Of a stretch of DNA of 64,000 nt, positions 24,518-33,224 are shown piece after piece (position 1 is the stretch's first letter; each line of letters starts with the position of its first letter). The position numbers and the translations under genes were made by a program. The notes below the pieces were generated by a model that was given only the letters and a program-made list of their open reading frames with translations, ran no database searches and was not told the DNA's origin. The DNA comes from Bradyrhizobium semiaridum (GTDB lineage: Bacteria; Pseudomonadota; Alphaproteobacteria; Rhizobiales; Xanthobacteraceae), in the NCBI RefSeq assembly GCF_020329505.1, contig NZ_JAGKJJ010000019.1, positions 124,001-188,000 of the forward strand. Direction: 5' to 3'.

Positions 24518-24990
24518 CAGCCAGCTACTCCAACCCGATGCCGATAGACCATCGCCCAGCCGAGCCAGCCCGTGCACAGCATGACGAGCACCGTCAGCGC
24601 CGAAAGCACCAGCCCGGCGGGCACCACCGAGGTCCAGGCATCACGGCTGTGGACGAAGGCATTGAACAGCGCGAGCAGCATCACGATCACGTTGCCGACC
24701 ATATGAAACCAGGCATATGGCAAGCCGCGGATCAGGCGGCTGCTCAAGAAATCGATCAGGCCGGCGATCGCAGCGAGGCCGCCCATGATGAGCCCTGCAA
24801 ACAACAGCCAAGCCGAGAAATCGGCCCACATCATCTCGGCCGTCGCCCAATAGGCGATATCCGTCACCAGCGTTCCGACGAAGCAGACGATCGGAAACGG
24901 CACCAGCATCGGATGAATGGGGTGCATGCCAATCCTCGCCGTCGAGGCTGGATTGACGGAATTCGCGGTGATTGTCGCAACTTCCTGCAT
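24517..24990 (-). CDS. DUF2231 membrane protein
   Basis: A 157-residue protein with four predicted transmembrane helices. The N-terminal MHPIHPMLVPFPIVCFVGT (His-Pro-x-His-Pro) and GLIDFL in helix 2-3 are typical of DUF2231, a predicted cytochrome-b-like membrane family with conserved histidines. It is the first gene of a pair with the sorbosone-dehydrogenase-like lipoprotein (1-base overlap), so it may anchor or accept electrons from that enzyme. This is inference. Confidence 0.8.
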   Translation of the reverse strand: MQEVATITANSVNPASTARIGMHPIHPMLVPFPIVCFVGTLVTDIAYWATAEMMWADFSAWLLFAGLIMGGLAAIAGLIDFLSSRLIRGLPYAWFHMVGNVIVMLLALFNAFVHSRDAWTSVVPAGLVLSALTVLVMLCTGWLGWAMVYRHRVGVAG

Positions 24991-25252
24991 CTGCGCGCCT
25001 CCGAACGAGGCCTCAACAACGCGTTCGGATCGAGGTTCCTATGCGCGATGGCCGACCAGGACTGCACCGACGACCGGCTATTGCCATGCGGTCACGGCAG
25101 GCTGTCCTTTGCCCGTGACGTGCGGCGCCTCCGCCGTCTTAAAATTCAGTCTGGCTGAGCCAAATGACAAAGCAATTCCAGGTTCCTTCGGGGATCGCCG
25201 GGCCGCGTGGCGCGTTCTCATAGACGATCAAGCTCGCTAAAGGAACCATGCT

Positions 25253-25756
25253 ATGCCTACAAAGCAGACCATCAGGAAAGCGATGCGGGACAAGCGAGCC
25301 GGTAAGTCGCCAAGCACGCAGGCCGGCGAGTTCGTCCGCGAAGAAATCGAGAAGGTTCGCCGGGGAGAACATGGTGCAAGATCAACACGGCAGGCGGTCG
25401 CCATCGGCCTGTCCGAAGCGCGCCGTGCCGGCGTCAATCTTCGTCCGCCGCGTAAGGGCAAGGCAAAGCGCAGCACCCGCCGAAGCGCCAAATACGCCTA
25501 TGAAGCTGGCCAGGGCCGGCGAAAGACAACACGTCGTCCGCGCGTCTCGCGCGCGGTGAAGAAGGTGCTGAAACGGGAGCCGCACGGGACGGTTTCCCGA
25601 CGGGCCCTGTCGCGGCAAACCAAAGGCGCCGCGGCGCGCCGCAGCGCGGCTTCGCGATCGGCCGCCGCACGCAAGGCAGCTCGCACCAAGGGTGTGAAAG
25701 GTCGTTCCGCGGCGGCAAAAAAGGCGGCCCGGACAAGGGCGCGCCGAAAAACTTAG
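25253..25756 (+). CDS. basic histone-H1-like protein (DUF6496-like)
   Basis: A 167-residue protein. Residues 1-60 form a small domain (MPTKQTIRKAMRDKRAGKSP; EFVREEIEKVRRGEHGARST; QAVAIGLSEARRAG). The rest is Lys/Arg/Ala-rich with KKAARTRARRKT at the end, resembling histone H1 tails. It is predicted to bind DNA non-specifically. Similar proteins are often found in alphaproteobacterial accessory regions. A good ATG follows an AGGAACC site. There is no partner gene nearby. Confidence 0.75.
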   Translation: MPTKQTIRKAMRDKRAGKSPSTQAGEFVREEIEKVRRGEHGARSTRQAVAIGLSEARRAGVNLRPPRKGKAKRSTRRSAKYAYEAGQGRRKTTRRPRVSRAVKKVLKREPHGTVSRRALSRQTKGAAARRSAASRSAAARKAARTKGVKGRSAAAKKAARTRARRKT

Positions 25757-26108
25757 GAGGCCTCTACCCGCACGGTCTGGTTCAGCGTGCTGCAGCCTGC
25801 CATGATCGTCGCCGCTGAAGCCGTGAATTTTCGATGAGCGCGGGTTGAGCGTCTGGTGTCTGCCGACGGCAATACACGCTCGCGGCACATCGAGCTTACC
25901 GCCGACAATGGCGCTCATGGCGAGCACAAGCCGGTGTTGTCCCCGCCACGAACGCCTTGGAACAACCCTGGGCAGGGTGATGTTGGGCAATTTCATCAGG
26001 CTCGAAGCGCCCAAATAGCCTGGACGGCAGCGCCGTTGACCACCTTTTCCGGGGGGTGACCAGATTCGTCACTGGCGGAGCCGTCAGCGCCGCGGCCGGG
26101 AGTTCGTC
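25757..26108. other. gap of about 350 bases without a recognisable gene
   Basis: No frame on either strand is convincing. A minus-strand stretch gives AIVGGKLDVPRACIAVGR, but no start, no stop context and no family fit. No clear promoter or terminator hairpin was seen, although the region must hold the nuoD promoter if nuoD is expressed alone. Confidence 0.4.
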
Positions 26109-27299
26109 ATGCCAGAAGCCGGCTTCCGCAATTTCACAATCAATTTTGGCCCGCAGCACCCGGCGGCCCACGGCGTACTTCGGCTCGTGCTGGAGCTCGA
26201 CGGTGAGGTTGTCCGGCGCGTTGATCCTCATATCGGTCTGCTGCATCGCGGAACCGAAAAGTTGATTGAGCACAAGACCTATTTGCAGGCGATTGGATAT
26301 TTCGACCGGCTCGACTATGTCGCGCCTATGAACCAAGAACATGCGTTCTGCCTCGCAGCAGAACGGCTGCTTGGCATCGAAGCGCCGCGGCGTGGCCAAT
26401 TGATTCGCGTACTGTACTGCGAAATCGGGCGCCTGTTGTCACATCTGCTCAACATCACGACCCAAGCGATGGACGTTGGCGCGCTCACTCCGCCGCTATG
26501 GGGATTTGAGGAGCGCGAGAAGCTCATGGTGTTCTACGAACGCGCCTCCGGCGCCCGGATGCATGCCAATTACTTCCGAGTTGGCGGCGTGCATCAAGAT
26601 CTTCCCAACAAGCTGATCGACGACATCGAGGCCTTCTGCGATCCGTTCCTGCGCGTGGTGGACGATCTGGATCGGCTGCTGACGGCAAATCGCATCTTCA
26701 AGCAGCGCAATGTCGACGTGGGCAGAGTGACGCTGAAGGAAGCCTGGGAATGGGGTTTTTCCGGCGTCATGGTCCGCGGCTCGGGTGCAACCTGGGATTT
26801 GCGCAAGGCGCAGCCTTACGAGTGTTATTCGGAGATGGATTTCGACATTCCGATCGGCAAGAACGGCGACTGCTACGACCGCTATCTGATCCGCATGGAA
26901 GAGATGCGCCAGTCGGTGCGCATCATGAAACAGTGTATCGCCAAACTCCGCGCTCCTGACGGACAAGGTCCGGTCGCCGTGCAGGACAACAAGGTCTTCC
27001 CACCGCGTCGCGGCGAGATGAAGCGCTCGATGGAAGCCTTGATCCATCACTTCAAGCTCTACACCGAAGGCTTTCGCGTGCCCGCCGGCGAGATCTATGC
27101 GGCGGTAGAAGCCCCTAAAGGCGAATTCGGCGTCTACCTCATTTCCGATGGCACGAACCAACCCTATAAGTGCAAGATCCGAGCGCCCTCTTTCGCACAT
27201 CTGCAGGCGATGGATTTGCTCAGCCGCGGGCATCTGCTGGCTGACGTCTCGGCGATCATCGGTTCCCTGGATATCGTGTTTGGAGAGATCGATCGATAA
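26109..27299 (+). CDS. nuoD: orphan NADH-quinone oxidoreductase subunit D
   Basis: A 396-residue full-length homologue of the 49-kDa subunit of complex I. Signatures: NFGPQHPAAHGVLRLVLELD, HIGLLHRGTEKL, DRLDYVAPMNQEHAF, GVMVRGSGATWDLRKAQPYE and the C-terminal SIIGSLDIVFGEIDR-type end (here AIIGSLDIVFGEIDR). NuoD helps form the quinone pocket. No other nuo gene is present in the window. Codon use and GC look lower than in the core flanks. It converges with the caa3 operon. 22 bases after its stop, an SD-led ATG (27321) opens only 15 codons, as if a following gene was cut off. Confidence 0.9.
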   Translation: MPEAGFRNFTINFGPQHPAAHGVLRLVLELDGEVVRRVDPHIGLLHRGTEKLIEHKTYLQAIGYFDRLDYVAPMNQEHAFCLAAERLLGIEAPRRGQLIRVLYCEIGRLLSHLLNITTQAMDVGALTPPLWGFEEREKLMVFYERASGARMHANYFRVGGVHQDLPNKLIDDIEAFCDPFLRVVDDLDRLLTANRIFKQRNVDVGRVTLKEAWEWGFSGVMVRGSGATWDLRKAQPYECYSEMDFDIPIGKNGDCYDRYLIRMEEMRQSVRIMKQCIAKLRAPDGQGPVAVQDNKVFPPRRGEMKRSMEALIHHFKLYTEGFRVPAGEIYAAVEAPKGEFGVYLISDGTNQPYKCKIRAPSFAHLQAMDLLSRGHLLADVSAIIGSLDIVFGEIDR

Positions 27300-27354
27300 T
27301 GCCCGCGAAAGGAAGTCGCCATGCCTCACAACAATCGCAGAAGCCGACCCAGCG

Positions 27355-27645
27355 TCACCACCGAGTGAGATAGTCGCTGAAGGTAAGTGAAAACATCATC
27401 ATGATCCAAAACAGCCCGGCCATGGCGACGATCCGAACCAGGCTTTTAGCGTTTTTGAGATCCATCAGGAAAGTAGCGAGCACGGCGAGCATCACCGCCG
27501 CAATGAGCAGATTGACCGCGACATTGCCGTGTCCGAGCGGGATGTAGGCTGAGCCGAGGCTGATTGCGAACAACCCCATCAGCACGATCCAGGCGAGGAG
27601 CGGACCACGCCACAAGCTACGCATATCCGATCCGCCGTTGCTCAT
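27355..27645 (-). CDS. ctaF: caa3-type cytochrome oxidase subunit IV-like protein
   Basis: A 96-residue protein with three hydrophobic segments (SLWRGPLLAWIVLMGLFAIS; VNLLIAAVMLAVLATFLMDL; VRIVAMAGLFWIMMMFSLTF). Size, topology and the helix 2 end DLKNAKSLVRIV match the prokaryotic cytochrome oxidase subunit IV family, an assembly/stability subunit. The ATG at 27645 overlaps the ctaE stop as ATGA, which sets the start; the open frame extends into ctaE. It is the last gene of the act-cta operon. Confidence 0.82.
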   Translation of the reverse strand: MSNGGSDMRSLWRGPLLAWIVLMGLFAISLGSAYIPLGHGNVAVNLLIAAVMLAVLATFLMDLKNAKSLVRIVAMAGLFWIMMMFSLTFSDYLTRW

Positions 27646-28274
27646 GCGCGACCTGCCAGATAGATCAGGGGATAAAGAAAAATCCAGACCGAGTCGACGA
27701 AATGCCAATAGATCGCGACGCCCTCCATGGTCGAGCCCTGCACCGGAATGATCCGACGCCCAAATATGATCATCACCGCGATCACGACAACGACCCCGGC
27801 GCTCAGATGGATGGCATGGATGCCGGTCATGATCCAGTAAAGGCCCCAGAAGATCTGCGTCGCCGGCGGGCTTAATGGGAATCCTGTGCCGGGAACCAGA
27901 TGCTCCTCAATGTCATCATGATACTCCAGCCCTTTGGTGATCAGGAACGCGAGACCAAGCGCTACCGTGATGCCGAGGCAGATCAGCGTCACCCGTCGCA
28001 ATTGCGCGGTGGCTGCGCGCAGCGCGACCGTCATTGTCAGGCTTGAGGTCAAGAGCAGCACCGTATTGATCGAGCCGTAGATGACCTTGGTGTGCGCGCC
28101 CGCAATGCGGAAGGCCTCGGGATTATAACTCCGGTAGATCGCGTAGCTGCAGAACAGCGCAGCAAAGAACAACACTTCGCTCGCCAGAAAGAACCACATG
28201 CCGAGCGAGACGCCTTCGCGCTGCATGCGGAGGTCCGGCCAGGGTTCCTGTAATGCGCGCGCCAGATCGGTCAT
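27642..28274 (-). CDS. ctaE: cytochrome c oxidase subunit III
   Basis: A 210-residue protein with five predicted helices, the short bacterial form. Signatures: LGMWFFLASEVLFFAALFCS near the N-terminus (with the conserved Glu), TKGLEYHDD and HFVDSVWIFLYPLIYL at the end. It stabilises the catalytic subunit and affects proton uptake. It overlaps ctaD and ctaF by ATGA on both sides. Confidence 0.92.
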   Translation of the reverse strand: MTDLARALQEPWPDLRMQREGVSLGMWFFLASEVLFFAALFCSYAIYRSYNPEAFRIAGAHTKVIYGSINTVLLLTSSLTMTVALRAATAQLRRVTLICLGITVALGLAFLITKGLEYHDDIEEHLVPGTGFPLSPPATQIFWGLYWIMTGIHAIHLSAGVVVVIAVMIIFGRRIIPVQGSTMEGVAIYWHFVDSVWIFLYPLIYLAGRA

Positions 28275-29950
28275 GATACGTCACCCTGCCCGGAGATCGA
28301 CGTTTCTCCGTCTTGTTCACGCGCGCGGCCGAACTCGTGATAGGCGTAAGGCTCCGAGGTGACCCGCGGCGGGTGCAGAAAGTTCTGTCTTGGCGGCGGC
28401 GAAGGCGTCTGCCATTCGAGACCGGTCGCGGCCCATGGATTGTCCCCCGCCCGCTGCCCCCCAATCAAGGACCAGCCGAGGTAACCCAGCGGCAGCAGGT
28501 AGGCGACGGCAAGCACGGCCGCACCGCCGCTCGAGAGCACGTGCCAGATCTGGAACACGTCCGGGTACAAGTGATAGCGGCGCGGCATTCCGAGCCAGCC
28601 CATCACAAATTGCGGCATGAAGGTAAGGTTGAACCCGATGAACATTGTGATGGCTGCGCACTGGGCGGCGAACTCGTTGTAGAGCCTGCCGGTGACCTTG
28701 GGCCACCAATAGTGAATGCCCGCCATGAACGCCGACACCGAGCCGCCCACCATGATGAAATGGAAATGGGCGACGACAAAGTAAGAGTCGGTGGCGGCGA
28801 TATCGATCGGCACCGAGGCGAGGAACAGGCCGGTGAGACCGCCGATCGTGAACAATCCGACAAAGCCGAGCGCATAAAGCATCGGCGCTTCCAAGCCGAT
28901 CTGGCCGCGATAGAGCGTCGCCGTCCAGTTGAAAACCTTTATGGCCGAGGGGACCGCGACCATGAAAGACAGAAACGAGAAGACCAGATTGGCGAACGGT
29001 GACTGGCCGGCAACGAACATGTGATGGCCCCATACCATGAAGCCAACCACGGCAATCACCAGCAGCGCGAACACCATGAAGCTGTAGCCGAATACGCGCC
29101 GCCGCGCGAAGCAGGCAAACACCTCCGATACGACCCCCATCGCCGGCAGTATCATGATGTAGACGGCCGGGTGACTGTAGAACCAGAAGATGTGCTGGAA
29201 CAGCAACGGATCGCCACCGATCGTGGCATCGAAGATCGGGAAGCCGAAAAACCTCTCCGCCGAAATCAACAGCAGCGACATGGCAAGGACCGGCGTCGCC
29301 AACACCATCACCATGCTGACGGTGTACATCGACCAGGCGAACAACGGCAGGCGAAACCAGGTCATGCCCGGCGCGCGGAGCATATGGACCGTAGCGAGGA
29401 AATTCACGCCTGTCGCGATGGAGGAAAACCCCACGACGAAGACGCCGACGGCGGCGGGGATGACGTTTGAGTTCGAATAGCCGGTCGAGAATGGCGGGTA
29501 GAAGGTCCAACCGGTATCGACGCCGCCGCTGAGGAGCACATAGACCGTAAAAGCGGCGCCGATCACGTAGAGGTACCAGGACAACAGATTGAGACGTGGA
29601 AACGCAACGTCGGGAGCGCCGATCATCATCGGAAGGATGAAGTTACCCATCGTGGCGGGAATCGAGGGCACCAGGAAGAACCACACCATGACAATGCCGT
29701 GGATGGAGAAGGCGCGGTTGTATTCGTCTGATGTCATGAACCAGCCGGTCGGACTTATCAATTCCAGCCGCACCAGCCCGACGACGATACCGCCGATAAA
29801 AAAGAATACGGTAATGGAGAGAGCGTAGAGAATGGCAATGCGTTTGTGATCGGTCGTCAGCAGCCACGAGGTGAGTGTATGGCCCTCGCCAAGATAGCTG
29901 GTGGCTGCTGTTTCACGGGCAGGCGCAAACGGCAATGTCATCTCGCTCAT
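28271..29950 (-). CDS. ctaD: caa3 cytochrome oxidase subunit I, A2-type
   Basis: A 559-residue haem-copper oxidase with 12 helices. Haem a ligand His is in YNRAFSIHGIVMVWFFLVPS. The CuB/Tyr site is HIFWFYSHPAVYIMILPAMG; the His-His pair is VWGHHMFV; the haem a/a3 ligands are in VAHFHFIMVGG. The helix VI motif YSHPAV replaces the A1-type GHPEV glutamate, the mark of A2 oxidases such as those of caa3 systems in Rhodothermus. It reduces O2 to water with proton pumping. It overlaps ctaC and ctaE by 4 bases each. Confidence 0.95.
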   Translation of the reverse strand: MSEMTLPFAPARETAATSYLGEGHTLTSWLLTTDHKRIAILYALSITVFFFIGGIVVGLVRLELISPTGWFMTSDEYNRAFSIHGIVMVWFFLVPSIPATMGNFILPMMIGAPDVAFPRLNLLSWYLYVIGAAFTVYVLLSGGVDTGWTFYPPFSTGYSNSNVIPAAVGVFVVGFSSIATGVNFLATVHMLRAPGMTWFRLPLFAWSMYTVSMVMVLATPVLAMSLLLISAERFFGFPIFDATIGGDPLLFQHIFWFYSHPAVYIMILPAMGVVSEVFACFARRRVFGYSFMVFALLVIAVVGFMVWGHHMFVAGQSPFANLVFSFLSFMVAVPSAIKVFNWTATLYRGQIGLEAPMLYALGFVGLFTIGGLTGLFLASVPIDIAATDSYFVVAHFHFIMVGGSVSAFMAGIHYWWPKVTGRLYNEFAAQCAAITMFIGFNLTFMPQFVMGWLGMPRRYHLYPDVFQIWHVLSSGGAAVLAVAYLLPLGYLGWSLIGGQRAGDNPWAATGLEWQTPSPPPRQNFLHPPRVTSEPYAYHEFGRAREQDGETSISGQGDVS

Positions 29951-30906
29951 CGCGCGACTCCTTGCGTGGTACCGGTCGATTGCGTTGTCAGCGATTTGAT
30001 ATAGGCCACGAGCTGCACGACCTGTCCCGGCGTTACCGATCCAGAGAAATTCGGCATCAGCGGCGGAAAACCTGCGACCCTGTTCTTGTCAGGCAGAAGG
30101 ATGCAGTCGCGCAAATAAGCCTCGTCGGCGGTGACGGTGCGACCATCGGCAAGCTGCACCGCGGCACCATAAAGACCATGAAGATCGGGTGCATGCACGG
30201 TTGAACCCGGCGCGTGGCATCCGGAGCAGCCCAGCGAACGAAATAGTTTCTCGCCTTGATGAGCGAGGTCGTCACCCTCTGGTTGAGCGGAAGTCCAGCG
30301 CGCATACTCTTCCGGCGTCACAACCACGAGGCGCCCCGCCATGACGGAGTGATCGGTGCCGCAGAACTCGGCGCACGTCAGATGAAAAATTCCGGTCTTG
30401 GTCGCATTAAACGACAGGTACGTGTAGCGGTCGGGCAGGACATCCTGCTTCAGCCGCATCGTCGGAAGATAAAGATCGTGGATGACATCCTGCGAGGTCA
30501 TCACCAGCCGCACATTGCTATGAGCGGGCACGTGCAGCTCGTTGATCTCGCGTACGCCGCTGGGGTGCTGGATACGCCACATCCACTGCTTGGCCACGAC
30601 GTGAACTTCGAGTTCATCCTTGGGCAACGCCAGCGCGGTAAGCTGGTCGGATGCGGCCCACCAGAACAGGAACAGGAAGGTGAAGAACGTCGCGACCGTC
30701 CAACCGATCTCGATTTCCCGATCGACCCTTTCAGGCGTCTCGCCGCGTGGAGCACGTGAACCACGGTGGTAGCGAATCAGGAAAATCACGATCAGCGCGG
30801 TAACCAGGGCGACGACAGCGCCGGAAATGATCGAGAGCAGCGCGAACAGCGTGTCGACGTGGCTGGCATAGTCGGAGGCCGCGGTGGTGAATTCGGCGAG
30901 CTTCAT
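29947..30906 (-). CDS. ctaC: caa3 oxidase subunit II with fused cytochrome c domain
   Basis: A 319-residue protein. Two helices (about 25-45 and 68-86) precede a CuA domain: His-143, C178-A-E-F-C182, His-186 and Met-189 are all present (HLTCAEFCGTDHSVM). A cytochrome c domain follows, with C227-S-G-C230-H231 and an axial Met in LMPNFSGSV. The fusion defines a caa3 oxidase that receives electrons directly from complex III-type enzymes. The ATG at 30906 overlaps the sco stop. The frame runs further upstream into sco, but not as a helix-bearing leader. Confidence 0.94.
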   Translation of the reverse strand: MKLAEFTTAASDYASHVDTLFALLSIISGAVVALVTALIVIFLIRYHRGSRAPRGETPERVDREIEIGWTVATFFTFLFLFWWAASDQLTALALPKDELEVHVVAKQWMWRIQHPSGVREINELHVPAHSNVRLVMTSQDVIHDLYLPTMRLKQDVLPDRYTYLSFNATKTGIFHLTCAEFCGTDHSVMAGRLVVVTPEEYARWTSAQPEGDDLAHQGEKLFRSLGCSGCHAPGSTVHAPDLHGLYGAAVQLADGRTVTADEAYLRDCILLPDKNRVAGFPPLMPNFSGSVTPGQVVQLVAYIKSLTTQSTGTTQGVAR

Positions 30907-31712
30907 GACCGCACGTTCCGCTTTTCTCGGGCAACCATCAGGGAAATGCCGCCCGCCATCGTGACAAGCGTGAGCCCGGCCGCAATTGACATCAAGGTCG
31001 TGATGCGCTCGGTATAAATGCCCTTCACCGGGTCGTAGCCGTAGCAAAGCAGATGGATACGATCGGTCAACGTGCCGACCGCTCCTCGACCAGCGTCGAC
31101 GATCGCGAGCCTCAGATTAGTGCCATCGAGGCCGAGCGGCGACAGCACACGTCGCACGTGGCCGCCGGAATCGACCACATAGACCGCCGCCGGATGGGCA
31201 AATTGGTCGTGCTCGGCGTCGTAGGTGTAGTGCAACCCAGCGGCCGCCGTGACGGCATGAATCTCGGGATCATGACCCGTTAGAAACGTGGCGGCCTTGA
31301 GTATGGGGCTTGCGTCGTCGATGTGCTGCGCCCGCATCGTGCGCGCCGCAGCAATTCCGTCCCGCGGATCGATCCCGATGACGATAAGGCGATAATCCAC
31401 GCCTGGTTTCAGGCCCGTCTTGCCAAGACCGTCGGCCGCGAACTCCAGAACCGGTCCGCACAGCGTGCGGCAGGTGTAGTCGACAAAGATCACGATCGCC
31501 GGCAATCCGCCGATCGCTTTTCCAAGCGTCATGGCTTCCCCGCTTTCGTTCAGCAAGCCGAGATCGAGCGGCAGTGCAGCATTTGGCGCCGGCGCCGCCT
31601 CGACAGTCCGGACCTGCGCAGCCGCGACGCCGGCCGTTGCCGGCCGCGCGGGTGCAACAAACATGGCAACGATCGCAAGGACGCCAGCGATCTCCGTCGG
31701 CAGCTGCATCAT
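30903..31712 (-). CDS. SCO1/SenC-family copper chaperone
   Basis: A 269-residue protein with an N-terminal signal/anchor and a thioredoxin-like domain. Copper ligands are C81-R-T-L-C85 (VDYTCRTLCGP) and His-173 (DQFAHPAAVYVV), the complete Sco set. A C-terminal helix (SIAAGLTLVTMAGGISLMVA) gives a second membrane anchor, a form often found in act-cta clusters. Sco delivers copper to CuA of subunit II, the next gene downstream. ATGA overlaps on both sides. Confidence 0.88.
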   Translation of the reverse strand: MMQLPTEIAGVLAIVAMFVAPARPATAGVAAAQVRTVEAAPAPNAALPLDLGLLNESGEAMTLGKAIGGLPAIVIFVDYTCRTLCGPVLEFAADGLGKTGLKPGVDYRLIVIGIDPRDGIAAARTMRAQHIDDASPILKAATFLTGHDPEIHAVTAAAGLHYTYDAEHDQFAHPAAVYVVDSGGHVRRVLSPLGLDGTNLRLAIVDAGRGAVGTLTDRIHLLCYGYDPVKGIYTERITTLMSIAAGLTLVTMAGGISLMVAREKRNVRS

Positions 31713-32188
31713 TTTTGTGGCTCCGCCGTCGGCGGGTTCGGCACTGCTGGCACGACCTCTTGCGGCTTCTTGTCTTGCATTGTCGCTCGGTCGGCGGCAG
31801 CGGTGGGCGACGACAAGGCCGGCTCGGGCGGCAACAGCGGCGCGTAGGCAGCGTTACCCTTCTGCACCAGCGATTGCATGGCTCGCTCGATCGGAATCTG
31901 CATCATCGTGTGCTGGGCATCGAACCAGCCCCAGGCCTCGAGCCGCTTGTTCTGCGCATCGAGAATCCGGCGCAACTGCTGGTTCTCTCGCGCACCGACC
32001 CGCGGTTGCGGAAATTCCTGCGGAGCTGGCAAGTGTGCAGTCGGCACGCTGCTTCGATAGATGCCGTAGAGGCCGCCGATCGAGATGCCCAGCAACAGCA
32101 GCGCGGTCAGCGCCGACCAGCCGATCAAGGCCTTGCTGACCGATGGCGGCTCGGGAATGTATCGAAGATGATGCTCTTCACCGGGCAT
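31709..32188 (-). CDS. unknown membrane protein in the act-cta operon
   Basis: A 159-residue protein. One helix at about 22-44 (ALIGWSALTALLLLGISIGG) follows a short cytoplasmic head. The outer part has a helix (QQLRRILDAQNKRLEAWGWF; DAQHTMMQIPIERAMQSLVQ) and a Pro-rich tail. AWGW-D and MMQIPIERAM are distinctive. Its place between actF and sco, with overlaps of 11 and 4 bases, suggests an assembly factor or small subunit of ACIII-caa3. No named family is recognised; it might stand in for ActG. Confidence 0.75.
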   Translation of the reverse strand: MPGEEHHLRYIPEPPSVSKALIGWSALTALLLLGISIGGLYGIYRSSVPTAHLPAPQEFPQPRVGARENQQLRRILDAQNKRLEAWGWFDAQHTMMQIPIERAMQSLVQKGNAAYAPLLPPEPALSSPTAAADRATMQDKKPQEVVPAVPNPPTAEPQK

Positions 32189-33224
32189 TCGCAGGCTCCT
32201 TTGATGCGGACCACGGTGCGCCGAAGGAGACGATGCCGATCAGAACGGTGCCGATGCCCAGAACAGCCAGCAGCGCCGGAGCCAGTGCCACCGCACCCGA
32301 TGGAGGTACAACGAGATAGGCGTCATAAACGGCAAGGCCCGCGAGCGTCGAGACACTGATCGCGCGCAGCGACCTGCGGTCGTTGCGGAACCTGGACTGG
32401 ATGAGCGCCAGAATCGGCACGACCGATCCAAGGACGAAGGCGATCATGGCGATTGCCGGCCAAGGCCATCGGCCACGCACGACGAGCCAGACCGCCTCGC
32501 GCGGCAGATCGCCATACCAGATCACGAGCACGGCCATGAAATCGATGTAGGTCAGGCCAAGCACCGACGCTAACAGCAAGGCGCCGACGTCTCCGATCGC
32601 AGAATCATCCTCCGCTGCCGGCGCCCAAACCGCGGCCCAAGCCAGTGCTGCCACGAGCGAGGACACTGCAACGCTTGCGCCGAACGACGACGACGTAAAC
32701 GGCGCTTCGCGCGAGAGATACCAGTCGATGGACAAGATCGAGATGACCGTGGCGTGGAACACGAGGCCGACCGCGGCCAGCAGCTGGCCACGCCGGCCGC
32801 CGCTTCTTGGCATGAAGAACGCAAGCGCTGACCAGCCGACAAGTGCCAACATCGAGCGCAGGATGAAGCCGGGCAGGTTTAGATAGGCCGACAGCACGTC
32901 CGGCTTGATATTGTCCGGGCGGTGCGACCACGGATACAGCAGCGGGATCGACACGAACAACGGGAGGGCCAGCAGGAGGAGCAGCGGCATCGCCATGGAA
33001 GTCGATTGGACTACCGGCGCGATAATCTCTCCCCAGCCCCCAGACGTGAGACGGTGGATCATCATGAGCGAGAGGCTCCCGACCATGAGTTGGGCCCAGA
33101 ACGCGAAACCTACGAGCCAGCCGGCCGCGGCCAGACCAGGGTTGTTGATCGCGCAGATGACAAGACCGGCAATCGCGCAAGCGGCCCCGGCGAGTAAGAT
33201 CTTGCTGATCTTGCCGGCGGTCAT
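32178..33224 (-). CDS. actF: alternative complex III subunit ActF
   Basis: A 348-residue protein with about ten hydrophobic helices. Motifs ALVGWSALAFFMPRSGGRRG, SILSIDWYLSREAPFTSSSF and GLTYIDFMAVLVIWYGDLP are typical of the ActF (quinol:cytochrome c oxidoreductase) membrane subunit, a shorter relative of ActC/NrfD. It may take part in proton translocation. The ATG at 33224 overlaps the actE stop as ATGA. The open frame continues upstream inside actE, which is not coding in that frame. Confidence 0.85.
   Translation of the reverse strand: MTAGKISKILLAGAACAIAGLVICAINNPGLAAAGWLVGFAFWAQLMVGSLSLMMIHRLTSGGWGEIIAPVVQSTSMAMPLLLLLALPLFVSIPLLYPWSHRPDNIKPDVLSAYLNLPGFILRSMLALVGWSALAFFMPRSGGRRGQLLAAVGLVFHATVISILSIDWYLSREAPFTSSSFGASVAVSSLVAALAWAAVWAPAAEDDSAIGDVGALLLASVLGLTYIDFMAVLVIWYGDLPREAVWLVVRGRWPWPAIAMIAFVLGSVVPILALIQSRFRNDRRSLRAISVSTLAGLAVYDAYLVVPPSGAVALAPALLAVLGIGTVLIGIVSFGAPWSASKEPANAR

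Noticed and set aside
23159..24547. 462-residue plus-strand frame
   Set aside because: Antisense to the sorbosone-dehydrogenase-like gene, with Arg/Asp/Gly-rich composition and no motif.
25382..26014. 210-residue minus-strand frame
   Set aside because: Mostly antisense to the histone-like gene; the part outside it (25757-26014) has no start signal or family match.
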